Shown: positions 22,540-33,281 of the stretch, one piece after another
Position numbering within the stretch: position 1 is the stretch's first letter
Layout of the letters: the number at the start of each line of letters is the position of its first letter
From: Gonapodya prolifera JEL478
Lineage: Eukaryota > Monoblepharomycota > Monoblepharidomycetes > Monoblepharidales > Gonapodyaceae
Direction of reading: 5' to 3'
Length of the DNA: 50,252 bases
NCBI GenBank assembly: GCA_001574975.1
Contig: KQ965863.1
Location: 68,111 to 118,362, forward strand
Notes under the pieces: generated by a model
Told to the model about the DNA's origin: nothing
Databases searched by the model: none
Seen by the model: the letters and a program-made list of their open reading frames with translations, nothing else
Program-made: the position numbers and the translations under genes

Positions 22540-22975
22540 AAAAGGCTGTGGGACCGATTCCGCGAGATCTCTTGTCAAAGTTGCCCACCGACTCAAAACT
22601 TCGATCACGCTTGCTTCACGCCCCGGACGGTCGATTCAGGATTCCAAAGCAACCGGGAAGTCGTGTTTTTCGATCAATCGCAGATGTGTTCATCGAGCAG
22701 TGGAGGGAAGGCTTCAAGGCGGGGGATTTGCTGCTGAAGGCAAGGAGCTGAGGAACTGTCGGATGCAATTTTGGAACAGGCATGGTGCTTACATGCGCAA
22801 AGAAGTGGACCCACGGACAGAATCTATTTTGGACCTCGGGAATGCCGCCAGGGCCCTGGTTACGGAATATCTCGACCTTTTCGATCTCATCTTGTTGATG
22901 TTGGCGTATGAGGCGCGAGAGCGGTGTTCTCCTTCACAGGCTCTCGAACACCCACTCTTCAAGCGGCGTGTGTAA
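22540..22975 (+). pseudogene. C-terminal fragment of a CMGC-type protein kinase
   Basis: The frame at 22548-22740 reads GPIPRDLLSKLPTDSKLRSR, which resembles the segment after subdomain IX of DYRK/CLK/SRPK-type kinases. A second frame reads LFDLILLMLAYEARERCSPS followed by QALEHPLFKRRV and a stop at 22975. This is the usual end of such kinases (subdomain XI, with the conserved Arg). All catalytic motifs are missing. The two frames could be linked by a small intron, but without the N-terminal lobe it cannot be an active kinase. It forms a mosaic with the bL12m fragment immediately upstream, with one open frame running through both (22355-22975). Confidence 0.6.
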
Positions 22976-23285
22976 TAATTGTTGCCCTATCATATCCAAG
23001 ATCGTATGCGTGCCATATTTTACATAAAAATTATGCTCTGGAACGAAGTTTACTTCTTAATTCTTCAAGTTTCGATGGTTGAATAAGTCCCCAAGCAGAA
23101 AACAGTTCATCAATGTGTGATTTCTCGGGCAGATCACTATAATACATCAAATGCACGTCCCAAGTAGAGTGCCCTATCACCGGTGTGTGAGTATACTATG
23201 CCTCAAAGGATAATGTCCAATAAATCTCGATGACCGTCCCCGAAAGCGCACCCCAGAAAATTTCCATTGCACGACGTGAAATTCA
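22976..23285. other. Intergenic between convergent loci
   Basis: Nothing recognisable in about 310 nt. Confidence 0.5.
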
Positions 23286-25200
23286 TCACCGCACCTCGGT
23301 AACCCATCGCAAAAGATCGCTCAAGGTTACAATCCCGCGCAACCTCCTCCCACTTCCCTCGGGCACGACCTCCCCTGGAGCGTACCCGCGTCGACTCTCG
23401 GGCCCCACTTGCGGGTCCTGCACGGACGACGTCGAGGATGTGGGAGGGTACATCACGGGAGGGTCAACGACGACGAAGCGGTGGACTTTGTGCGCGGCGA
23501 CGGTTTCGAGAAGGGAGAGGAGCGTGTCGGTGGGTGTGCAGAGGTGGACGCGGAGTTGGTCCTGTGTCCAGATGCGCGGGAGGAGGAGGGTGGGGTGGGG
23601 TGGTTCAAAGAAACAGGTTGAAGAACTGTGAGTCGGCATCCTGGTATCCAGATCGACTCTCTTCGATTCCAGGGACGTACCATGGAACTCCGGTACCGTA
23701 CCGCCTCCCCAACAGGCATAGCGTCCCAGTCCGTGACGAGCCCCGTGGATCGTATAAGCGAGAGCATGTCGTACTTTTCGAAGACGTCCAGTACTTCGCC
23801 TGTGTGGGTTGGATAAGTGAAGTGGAGCCGCGACAGAAAAAGGCAGCCGCCAACTGCATTGATGTCATAACGAGACCTCCACGATGGTCGAACGCAGGGC
23901 ACGGCAACGGCTCTCGTTTCGTGACACCACCAGTGTATAGTGCCACATATCACCAACGCCATTCATCGAAGTATATGTGACATTTGCACTATCTCCCCCA
24001 GGTTGTGCTCCCTCACACCCACCACCCACCATTACCATCCAAAATTGGCACCGCGCTAATACTCATCCCCGCAAACAGTTCGAGCACGGTCGACATAGGA
24101 GTCTCGAACGTGACGTGCGCGACCGAGGGCACGTAGGTGCCGATGCGCATGTCGGAGAGGGTTATTGAGAGGAGTTCGGGGTTGAGGAACTGCGATGGGG
24201 CGGGGGTGCGCGGATGAGAGGTAAGCCGACCTGGTTGATCGACAGATGCCAAGGATTCGTCCATGGCAACTTCGAAACACGGGATATCCACATTCCTCAA
24301 CCTCTCCCAGCCACTTCCGCCTCCTTTTTCCTCTCTCTATCCACTCACATTCGCCGCCACGAACTTCAACACCCTATACTGCGTCACCAAGCCCACGATA
24401 TTCTCGAACCCTTCCTCCCTGTCGACAAGGGGCATGCGGTTCACGGCGACCTGGAGCATCGCTTGAGACGCATCGAGTAGGTTGTTGAGAGGGTGCGCAG
24501 AGTGGAGAAGGTCGGGGATCACGCGGAGGTTACGGAGGATGTCTGGAGTGGGGTGGGTGGGTCCCCGTTGAGAGAAATGGGAATGAGTGATTGTGGAGAA
24601 AGCTATTCGTTTCTCTGACTTGGCTCTCCCGTTTCATCGTCCGGGAGACGAGCTCTTAGTGAAGAAGAAGTCGATTGGAGTTTCCTCTGACAACACCGTA
24701 CCAGTCCAGGACCAGTCACGCTCCACCTTCTCTCTGTCAGGTTCCAGTTTGAACAGCCCTCCTCCCTCGTCGTTCCCAACAGCTGCCTCCACATGAAACC
24801 TCGAATACACACCCTTCATTCTCCCCACATCCATCGCCGCAACTTCCTCGTTCGCGTCCTCGATAGGCATTCGTGTCCTCTTGTAGTACCTCGCCAGCTG
24901 CATGAAGTCCGTCACCGTGAGCATCCCGGCATAGTTTCCCTGAGCCGTGTTCCAGAGTGGGGCAGCGTGGAGGTTGTTGGCGACGAGCGTCGACAGGGCT
25001 TTGGAAACGGGAAGGGCCACGTCGAAGACGCATAGTTTGAAGGAGACCGGGAGGAGGTCGTAGCTGGTTTGAGTTTGGGAATGTGGTTGTACAGGTATCG
25101 CGACGAGGGGAACCGGCGAGCCCCAAGTGGACCCACCAGGATTGCTTTCTGAGATTGCTGGATAGAAAATGTCGCGCTGCGCGAACTCGGCTGGCGGATC
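23286..25200 (-). CDS. SNF4: AMP-activated protein kinase gamma subunit (Snf4-like)
   Basis: Four CBS motifs are readable on the minus strand in separate exons. CBS1: SYDLLPVSFKLCVFDVALPV to LWNTAQGNYAGMLTVTDFMQ. CBS2: NNLLDASQAMLQVAVNRMPL to LVTQYRVLKFVAAN. CBS3: MRIGTYVPSVAHVTFETPMS to FAGMSISAVPIL, then FEKYDMLSLI. CBS4: LRVHLCTPTDTLLSLLETVA, HKVHRFVVVDPP, then RGIVTLSDLLRWV. The pairs form Bateman modules that bind adenine nucleotides, so the subunit senses energy charge for the AMPK/Snf1 kinase. CBS4 carries an extra loop of about 40 residues before RGIVTLSDL. The end is TGA near 23286; the first exon is unclear, since no in-frame ATG lies just before RDPPAEFAQRDIFYPA (about 25190). At least five exons. 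Confidence 0.88.
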
Positions 25201-28031
25201 CCGCGTCCATCGTGGGGAATTGGTGATGCGGCTAATTGGGTAAACGGTTGGCCTTGAAACCTTTACAAAAGTACAAAGCTAAAGAAGACAGTCCCACACA
25301 CACATCTCCCATTATCGGAGGGCCCTTCGGAGGCGGATCGGTAAGTGTGGGAGAGACGGCTCGGGGTAGCGCACGATTGGCCGTGTGTTGCTCATGTGTG
25401 TGTCCTGCACACTTACTAAAAACTGAATATAAAACGGCTAAAGTACTAAACCAATGTGGGTTGCAAGTTCCAGTGGGCCAGCTCTAGGTCGCCAGAAACC
25501 CCTGTCAAAAGGTCGCTCGAAACCCCGGACTAAAGGTCGCCCGAAACACTCGACAAAGGAATGCTATGTGCAACCTTTTGGCATGTTCCTCCGATCCGGC
25601 ATGGTTTCGCGAGGCCCACCATGTTTGCTCCCCGGTGGAAGATGGTGTACGAATTTCTGGGTACGGTCAAGGCGTTATTGCACCTTCAAGAACCAAACCT
25701 CTTTCTTCAGTCGAACACCCACCTCAGGAATATCATGCCTAACAACTACTAATTGGCTGCATTGTCTGCCGAGTCGGTCGGAAAGAATGCGAGTTTGCAA
25801 ACATCACCGATAGGGGTCGGTAGCTGAGCGGAACGACGAGGTGGGGGACGCGAACCATGCCCGACAACGTGACCGCAATCACCTGTTATTGTCCATTTAT
25901 TGTTGCAAAAGGGTGAAAAAACCTGGATCCTGCTAATCTTGGTTTTTTGTGAGGGCGGTGATTGTGGTGAAGGAATCGCCATGGGCCCATTTCCACCCAT
26001 TTCTGGTTAGTTTTGCTCCGCAGGGGAGTTGATGTCGACTACTCTCCTAACCCCTTTCCTTGACAACTCAGGAAGGTAAAATGGGGGGTTGTTGTGTCCC
26101 AAGGCAAACGTAATGACTTGAGAGCAAGCCGGGAATGAGACCAAGTTGCCATGATTTGAATCGACACATATTATTGAAGTGGAAGAATTGAAGTGATCAG
26201 TAGTACTGTACATTTGCTCAAGGGCACGTTCCTTGAAGAAGAGCACTATCTTGACTTCCCACCAATTCCAAAAATCGCGTCATCCATTGACCGCTTCTCA
26301 AACCCGTCAACGTCCACTTCCCGCGCTTCCACTTCACTGCCACAGACCGCCGACATATTGTTGATATCCACGAGGATCCCAGTCCGACGTTATCGGGTCG
26401 CAGCATGTCCTGGACCCCACAGAACATGTGGATGATGATAGATATATATGTGCTGCCTCAAATGAATGTTCAACAGTGAAGGAATCAATTCAAGCCGTGC
26501 ACTCAGCGCCGTGGTGCCCTCACGTCGTTGCTACCGCTTGTGCTTTTCCCTTTGCCATGAAGTAAAGCAGCGAAAGTAGTGAATGATATGTGGGGGCTGC
26601 TTTGAAGCAGAAACAGTCTCTGATAAGGAGAACTTACAGTCGCTTTCGAACGCTCTGTGATGCCTGCACGCGTTCGGCCCAGTGGCGAAGCAACATTTTG
26701 TGAGCGGATGATTCTCACATCCCGCTCAATGCTCAATGACTCACTAATCATGGAACAACGTGTTCGCACAATCCCGGGATATAATGCCCGCAGGGCGCCG
26801 TGGCGCTCTCTACGCTTCGCCACGGGTGGTAGAACCAAAGCACGCTTGGGTGCGGCACCACAACCATAATGGGAATTTTAACAAGGAAAGCGTTCGAGAG
26901 GAGGGTTTCCAGCGGGTGTGCGTAGTTCCCGCTGGACGCGAAGGGGGTGTTGTTCTCGTGGTGGATCTTTGGGGCGGGTTATGTGACGACATCATTGCGG
27001 TCGATGTGAAGGTTGAGCATCAGAATGGGTTGAAGTACCTTGTGGACGTGCTTGTAAAGAAGTTTGGTGTGCATTAATCGATGCGCTGTGTAGAAAAAAA
27101 TCTATATTGGGGGTAAACAGTCAATTTTATAACGGCGAATCGTTTTCGTCGAGATTGGTTGATCGATGAGGAACTCAGCACGTTAATTCCTTACCTCGCT
27201 CAATATTTGGGAGGACACAAACTCTGTGATGCACTACCATGTGCTAGGTATGGTCTAACGACAGACTGTTAGTATGACGAGACAGAACCAAAACCGGGTG
27301 ATCCGGAGAAAGGGACCCATTCTGCGGCGTCTTGAAGCGCCCAGAATCCGGACCAAAAGTAGCTGAGGCTGCTCATCACGGGAGACATTACGCCGGAGGA
27401 ACGGCAGAGCCGACGTGGGCCGACGTTGTACTTTGCTGAGTGTGAAAAGGTATGGACGTGAACCTGCCACAACCGATTCTGGCGCAGGGATATCGCGAAG
27501 GGTCACCCAAAAAAAGAACAAGTGAACGAGTTTAAGGCAAAAAATCAACTTATGCGGTGAGGGTTGTGAGAGAAATGTGAGCTCATTTCAAGTTCAAAAG
27601 GTTTTCGGTCTTCTGAGTGAAGATTACTTCAGTGGGACAAAAAGCCGAAGTTCTATAAACAATAGGTCACTTATCTGCGCTCCTTCTTCGTTTTGCTCCG
27701 CAATTGAAACGTTCAAAAGTTCAACAACTGTGGCCCCGATTCCGGTGGCGAAGACACGCACGGACTGCACGAACACAAGGTCCATTTCACCACCGAGCGA
27801 CGCCACACAGCTGCCACATGCCCTGCGACGTCGAGGACGCGCCTGCCGTCACTCATCAGCACACAGCGTCGCGAACTGTCGCCGTTTCGGGGTGCAGCGA
27901 GGGTGGGGAACTTTTGGCGAACAGCGACGAAGCAAGGGAGCCGGAAGCAGAAACACAAGGTACGTCGCGGGAAGTCGGAAACTGGGCGATAGCGACGGAA
28001 ACTACTAGTTGAAGAGGCGGTGCGAGGAAAA
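25201..28031. other. Gene-poor region
   Basis: About 2.8 kb with only short frames and no recognisable domain. The most protein-like stretches are plus-strand 26850-27077 (ending LKYLVDVLVKKFGVH) and minus-strand 26007-26246 (ending VRRVVDINSPAEQN); I assign them nothing. A three-unit tandem repeat lies at 25489-25560. A tRNA A-box-like string (TAGCTGAGCGG) near 25820 lacks the rest of a tRNA. Confidence 0.5.
25489..25560 (+). repeat. 24-bp tandem repeat, three units
   Basis: Three imperfect units of 24 nt start GGTCGCCAGAAACC, GGTCGCTCGAAACC and GGTCGCCCGAAACA. Because 24 is a multiple of three, the plus-strand frame encodes three basic octapeptides (GRQKPLSK, GRSKPRTK, GRPKHSTK). No gene model could be built around it. 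Confidence 0.8.
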
Positions 28032-29063
28032 ATGCCGTTCTCAGGGGATGATTTCGGTCCTCCTGTCGCCAGGGGTTGGGAACAGCCATCAACACATTGC
28101 CAACTCACGGTCTTCCTTCCAGGCCATCGACACACACTCGAAATACCAGAAAACAATTCCATCATCTCCATTTCTCGTGCCGAGGAGAGTCCCGCGACGG
28201 GAACGAAACGCACACGTGACCAATTGGCCACAGATTCGATGCGCGGTCAGCTGCATCATAAGAAGCCGCGCTACGAGCAGCAGCTGCAGCTGCCAATGGT
28301 TCCTCCACTGCCCAGCGACGGGCCTGTGAACGGCGGGATGCGGCTTGAGAAGCCATCGAGGCTGCGGTACCCTGTCTTCGAGGAGTGGACTTCCGACGAA
28401 GACGACCCAGATGCCGTCCCAGGTGCTGCTGGGAGCACTTCGCCAATAGAGCTCTCATCCGATGTGGTTGCTTTCTCTACCCCCTCGGAGGCTCGTCGTC
28501 CTCAGCCATCCCGTCCACCCACGCGCCGACGTCCCAGCTCAGCGGCCGACCTTACCGGCACCAGCCCACCGCGACCCATTCCGTTACGGCTGCGCGCAGA
28601 TGCAGTATCGGAGAAAGAGTTGGCGTTGCAGCGAAGCAAGGAACGGCAGTCGAACTGCACCGTTGTGGCTGAACGGTCCCACCAATGGTCGACAGACGGT
28701 TCTCCCTTTCCAACACCACAAGCGAACTCCGCCGCTCGACTCGAGTATCATCGGTCACAGCTCGTGGAGCGAATGGAAAGGACTCTCAGCGCGTGCAGGA
28801 GAATCAGAAAGAAGTTGCACCGAACGGTGAAGCAACCGACAGCTTCTGGCTCGCTCGCCGAACCCTTGGATCGAGGCACGAAGAGAAAACGAGAAGAGCC
28901 ACTCAATGCATGTGTTGGTGGGCTTAGCGCCCAGGGAGGAGACGGCCAGCTCAGCACCTTCAGCAGTGGTGGAAGTGGCACGAGCACCTTCTCCATGATC
29001 TTCATCGTGGAAGAAGAGAGCCGCAACTTGGAACGGATGCTGAAGAGGATCAAGAAGAGCTAG
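28032..29063 (+). CDS. Hypothetical disordered, probably nuclear protein
   Basis: An open frame of 343 residues runs from ATG 28032 (MPFSGDDFGPPVARGWEQ). It has no recognisable domain. It is Ser/Pro/Arg-rich with basic nuclear-signal-like patches (TKRTRDQ, TKRKREEP), an acidic patch (WTSDEDDPDA), a probable helix or coiled coil (LEYHRSQLVERMERTLSACR, then RIRKKLHRTV) and a helical basic C-terminus (EEESRNLERMLKRIKKS). A plus-strand open frame upstream (27704-28012) might be an additional exon. It resembles the gene at 2867-4045 only in general style: single exon, disordered, basic helix at the end. The function is unknown. Confidence 0.55.
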   Translation: MPFSGDDFGPPVARGWEQPSTHCQLTVFLPGHRHTLEIPENNSIISISRAEESPATGTKRTRDQLATDSMRGQLHHKKPRYEQQLQLPMVPPLPSDGPVNGGMRLEKPSRLRYPVFEEWTSDEDDPDAVPGAAGSTSPIELSSDVVAFSTPSEARRPQPSRPPTRRRPSSAADLTGTSPPRPIPLRLRADAVSEKELALQRSKERQSNCTVVAERSHQWSTDGSPFPTPQANSAARLEYHRSQLVERMERTLSACRRIRKKLHRTVKQPTASGSLAEPLDRGTKRKREEPLNACVGGLSAQGGDGQLSTFSSGGSGTSTFSMIFIVEEESRNLERMLKRIKKS

Positions 29064-29508
29064 ATATTTGGTCTCCCATTGTTGGGATCAGAGTCAGCTG
29101 CGTCTCACTTGGACAGGACTTTTTGGACGTTTGAGAAACCCCGGAACCCCATTTTTTCATTCCCCCACCCCCGGACTTCACTGCCATTCCCCTACACTTT
29201 TGTTGCATCCACCTCCACCACCCCTGCCTTTACTTGCATCGTGTTGTTTCATCCCCGTTTGCTCCTTGCTTTCTCTCATCCTGTAGTATTAGTTTGCCAT
29301 TGTTTTCCATACTTCCCCATAGTGTATTCAACCCCCAAGCCTTTTCTTGTACGTCGCATTCCGTCCAAAGTGCATTCAAAAATGTGAAAATGTGAAACAG
29401 TATTGCTCTATGGAAAAGGGAATCTGACGATGATCCGTGAAGGTTTCAGATATGGCATATTTACAAGCAGGAGTGGTAACTTCAACAGAAAAGTCACATC
29501 TCAAAAGC
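29064..29508. other. Intergenic, pyrimidine-rich
   Basis: A C/T-rich stretch downstream of the 28032-29063 gene, probably its 3' UTR. No gene is visible. Confidence 0.4.
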
Positions 29509-29564
29509 CTAAAACGCCCTGCAGTAACCCGAGCGAAGAGATTTCCCTCTCTCTTCCCACTTCC

Positions 29565-29985
29565 TCAAATGACGCGAAACATATTCCCCTTGACAGCCTT
29601 CTTGAGCCCCTCCACCTCCCCATCTTCTATCTCCACGCCTGCTATCCCGCCATCTCTCTCCTTCATCGCCTCGATGGACGCGCGGTCTCTGTCCAAAATA
29701 CCAATCGTGATGCACATGCGGGTCGGAGCTGCAGGCCAGTCGGTCAAGTCGACTGTCGAAGGATCCATAGATGCCAACGCCGAGGTGGGTGTGGGTAATG
29801 ACGTGTGGAGGATCGGTGGAGCGTGCGGGAGGTCGGTGGAGCTGACTGTGCGTTGACGTGGCCGTGGGATTTCGTGGATCACGAGGGAGTGTGTCGCTGA
29901 GGATGATGAGGGGAATTGTCGTAGAACGAACGGAAAATGGAGCGCTTTTGGACGCGGGAGCCGAACATGGTGGGAGATTCTTGGT
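29565..29985 (-). CDS. Small hypothetical protein
   Basis: The minus strand has an open stretch ending at 29565. Its C-terminal part looks folded (STVDLTDWPAAPTRMCITIG, then ILDRDRASIEAMKERDGGIA, then EGLKKAVKGNMFRVI). The best ATG is at about 29974 (MFGSRVQKRSIFRSFYDN), which could suit a mitochondrial presequence but is in another frame, so an intron or a start elsewhere is needed. I do not recognise the family. It is convergent with the 28032-29063 gene. Confidence 0.4.
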
Positions 29986-30130
29986 GGTATTTTGGCCGGT
30001 CAAATATTCAACATTGTTTTTCTGATCCGACGAACTAGGTTGGTTTCAGCGTACACATGAGTCAGTATCTTACAATTTTACATGATGCGCACCATATAAA
30101 TACAACCCGGTGCATTCAAACCGGCCTCTA

Positions 30131-33025
30131 TCAGCTCCGCAAATCAGCATCCGGGTCCGAAGCGTCTTCAAACAAGTGGTCATCGTCTTCATCGTCAGGT
30201 ATACCAACGCCACCCAAACTCAAATTCGTCTGCATTCCGCCTTCCCGACTTCTCTCCCACTGCATCTGCTCCACGCACTTCCTGCGGCCTTCGGCAATGG
30301 CTACCTCGATGGCCATCCGGTTCGCAATCATGTGGACTTTTGACCACGTTTGTCGCTCGCCTCCCTTCATGTAGTGCATCAGGCGACGAGGGTCGGGGTC
30401 GGTGAGGATATGGGTGTCTGAAAGACAAACAGTTTGGGTTAGTTGATGGCGACCGGAGTGGCTGGACAAAGAATAGAGGAGCTCACAATCATCGAAGGTG
30501 ACCTTCGGCACGATGGTTACAGATCCCTCAAAGTTTTGAAGAAAAATGAACGAGGGATCGTGTCCCACCACTGCGATCAGAGAATCACGATTAGTACTTG
30601 TAACTGATCGACCAATATCTGCAAGTCGTCCCAAAAGTCTCACCTCGCGGGAGGAGGGACATTTCTCGTACCACCTGCAAGTATTTGATGATGTCGAGTT
30701 TCAGCCATTGTTCCATTATGGAAAGGACGAAGCCACCACGCCTAAAAGACAACATTGTTCGATTAAGTCTGGCCCAGAGTGATGAGGGCAAAGAAAAGTA
30801 ACATCTCACCATCCCTTTCCTCGCCGATGGGACGTTGGTCTTCCGGGAGACCCTCGCCTGTTATAGAACCAAACCGCGACATGAGGATTGACCTGGGCGA
30901 AAAATTATCTCATCATCACGTCGGTCGTTCAAGCAGCTTTCCCACTCGACTAACCTGACTGACGATCGTGAAGTTCACGTTATAAAGCCTGTAGAGGGAT
31001 TGCTCCGGGATGTCCACCCTCAGCGACCCATCTCGCCACCGTCTTCCACTGCCCCGGAACGGAACCATGTTGCCGTGCTCGTCCTTTCGCATAAGCTCCA
31101 CTGGGTGGAGAACAAAAGGTACAGCGGACGATGCAAGAACCGCGCTCCAAATCACCACGTCTGGAGCGGTCAGCTGCGGTGAGAGCCATACGTCGGTGAC
31201 TTGCTTTAGTAATTGGGATACAAACTGCAGCAAAGCAGCTCTCACATAGTTCAGTACTTTCGGCGGGGCATTTGGTTCCTCGGGAATGACCGAGATATTG
31301 AGTACTCTGCCAGTTTTGCGATAGGCCTCCAAAAAGGTCATATCACCAAATGTCACTTCTTTGGTTCTGTGTTCGAGAACGCCCGAGTGAGTGTATGTGG
31401 GTCGCTACCTTCAACCAACGTTTCATTGCTCACCCTTCAATCCATTTCTTTGTATCAAACATCGCGCCATCTGATGCAAGACGCTGAAGCCGAGTCTATA
31501 CAGGCAATGGGGAAGGAACCTGTTGATGCACCTTAGCTGCAAAGATCGTACATCGGGACGTACCATCCAAGACTCCTGACACGCGACGAGTTTCTTCGAC
31601 AAGTCCGGCACCAGTATCTCTCTCCTCAGTTCGTCGTCTGTCCGGACACAAACCATGGCGGCGATGAGAGATCCAGCCGAAGTACCAGTGAACACCGACG
31701 GAAGAAGTGACGACGTCTTTCTGTCCTTAGATGTTGGAAAGTGTAACGACGCTTGAGGATAGCTATGGTGGGTTTCAGCGTCGGAGGCGCTTTCCACGTC
31801 TGTGCTTCGTTCGCGACTGTGAATTCCACTGCTCGGGACATGAGTCAGTGGAATGGTGTTGTCAGAAAACGCCTCGTCCATGTCGACGTCAAGGAGCGCC
31901 CTGAGAACGCCGAGATGATAGTATCCGAAAGATGCACCGCCCGATAAACACAAAGCGGACCGTCCATATTCGCGAGCCGCATTTTTGAAGAATGCTCGTT
32001 TGTCGTCCAGTTGAATATCATGGCTCTCTGAAATGTGCTGGAGGGAAAGGACGACTGGAGAGCAAGATGGCTTTGTTCAGTTCAATCATAGTCCGCCAAG
32101 TGACATCAACGCTCACCTTCCCGCACGTACTCCTCCACCAAATTGTTTGTTCCCCAGTAGGCTTTGCTGTAAAGAATTGGGCTTTCTATTCCGCCAACGT
32201 TCGGCTTCACGCCTGTGTGAAGAAGTACGTCCATCAGACGATTGGCCGATTCGCAATCGGAATGCTTTGTGTGATGGATTCTGAGCTGTCGTAAGCGTGT
32301 CAATGTTCGGTTCAAAAGATCATTGTCACTGTCGGTGAAGACAGTTAAAGTTTTGGTCACGGTGTCGTTGGCTAAAGCAGTATCGTGCACTCACAAGTCA
32401 CCAACCCCAGACGCCACGTTCGATTTCTTCCATTTGCTGTTTCCGAGATACTGATCCAAGATTTTCGCGTTTCTTTTCCAGTCGTGGTACGTTTTGCTCA
32501 ACCCAAGCCTCTTCCTCAAAATGGCGGCTTTTCCGCTCCAGACGTAAATGTACTCGTAGAGAACAACAACTTGGCGAACCAAGACATAGAGGAGAATGTC
32601 TATGGACATCGCTATAGTGATGAAAACCTTCATCCGATGGTCTGTTGTCAACAGTACTTCACAAAGTGACCTTTTGCTGTTGTAGAGCTCACAAGAATGG
32701 GTCCTCTCAAAAACCACGAGCTAACACTCTCCCGAGAGTTCCGATCGAAACTGAGGAATGCCCAGGACTTCAAAAAGTCGTCTTCCTCGTCCGCAAATGA
32801 GGAGCTGAGTCGAACTCCAGCAGGGAATGGAGCTGCAGAAGCGATGATGGGTTGTCCTTCGCGTCCATCACTCCTTGATGAGGCTGTTTCGGTAGAAAGG
32901 GGCTTGAGAGGGGCCACTCGAAGTCGTGTTCGCTTTCGTTTGATTGATACGAATTCGTCGGCAGTTGTATCCCCCGGATCCAGATCCGGATTCACGGTTA
33001 TCGCTCCAAACTTTGTCGAAGCCAT
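30131..33025 (-). CDS. Patatin-like triacylglycerol lipase (Tgl3/4/5, SDP1 type)
   Basis: A multi-exon gene from ATG 33025 (MASTKFGAITVNPDLD) to a stop at 30131. After a disordered N-terminus comes a hydrophobic and basic region (DILLYVLVRQVVVLYEYIYV, WSGKAAILRKRLG) typical of this family. The patatin domain holds the oxyanion glycine motif (LSGGASFGYYHLGV), the nucleophile elbow GTSAG and the catalytic Asp in WRDGS, so the Ser-Asp dyad is intact. Further conserved text: MTFLEAYRKTGRVLNISVIP and LFLQNFEGSVTIVPKV in the C-terminal part. A Ser-rich insert of about 70 residues sits between the oxyanion motif and GTSAG. Relatives hydrolyse triacylglycerol on lipid droplets. The acidic tail ends DDHLFEDASDPDADL. 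Exon junctions were placed by eye; about eight exons. Confidence 0.85.
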
Positions 33026-33281
33026 GGTCGCCAGAGTTCCAATGCAATTTGAAGGCTTGTAAGAAAAGTTCAAAGTTCACAGCCCGACTGTCCGACCGAA
33101 GTGACACACGAATCTCTGGCCAGCTCAAAGCCCCAAAATCCCCAAAATCATGTGACCCAAATAGGAGGAAACACCGTGATAATAGTTTTGGCTACAGTAG
33201 CATTCTTCGAGAATCACCGAACCAGCTCCGGCACATCGATTTTAAACAGAATACTCCTTCGCTCATATTTTGTACCTATCG

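Noticed and set aside
22172-22588. 138-residue minus-strand open frame
   Set aside because: It lies exactly antisense to the recognisable bL12m text and is Gly/Arg-rich as expected from reversed Ala/Pro codons.
25815-25866. tRNA-like A-box (TAGCTGAGCGG) with short complementary ends GTCGG/CCGAC
   Set aside because: Only about 50 nt long, with no T-arm consensus and no anticodon stem, so it is not a tRNA.
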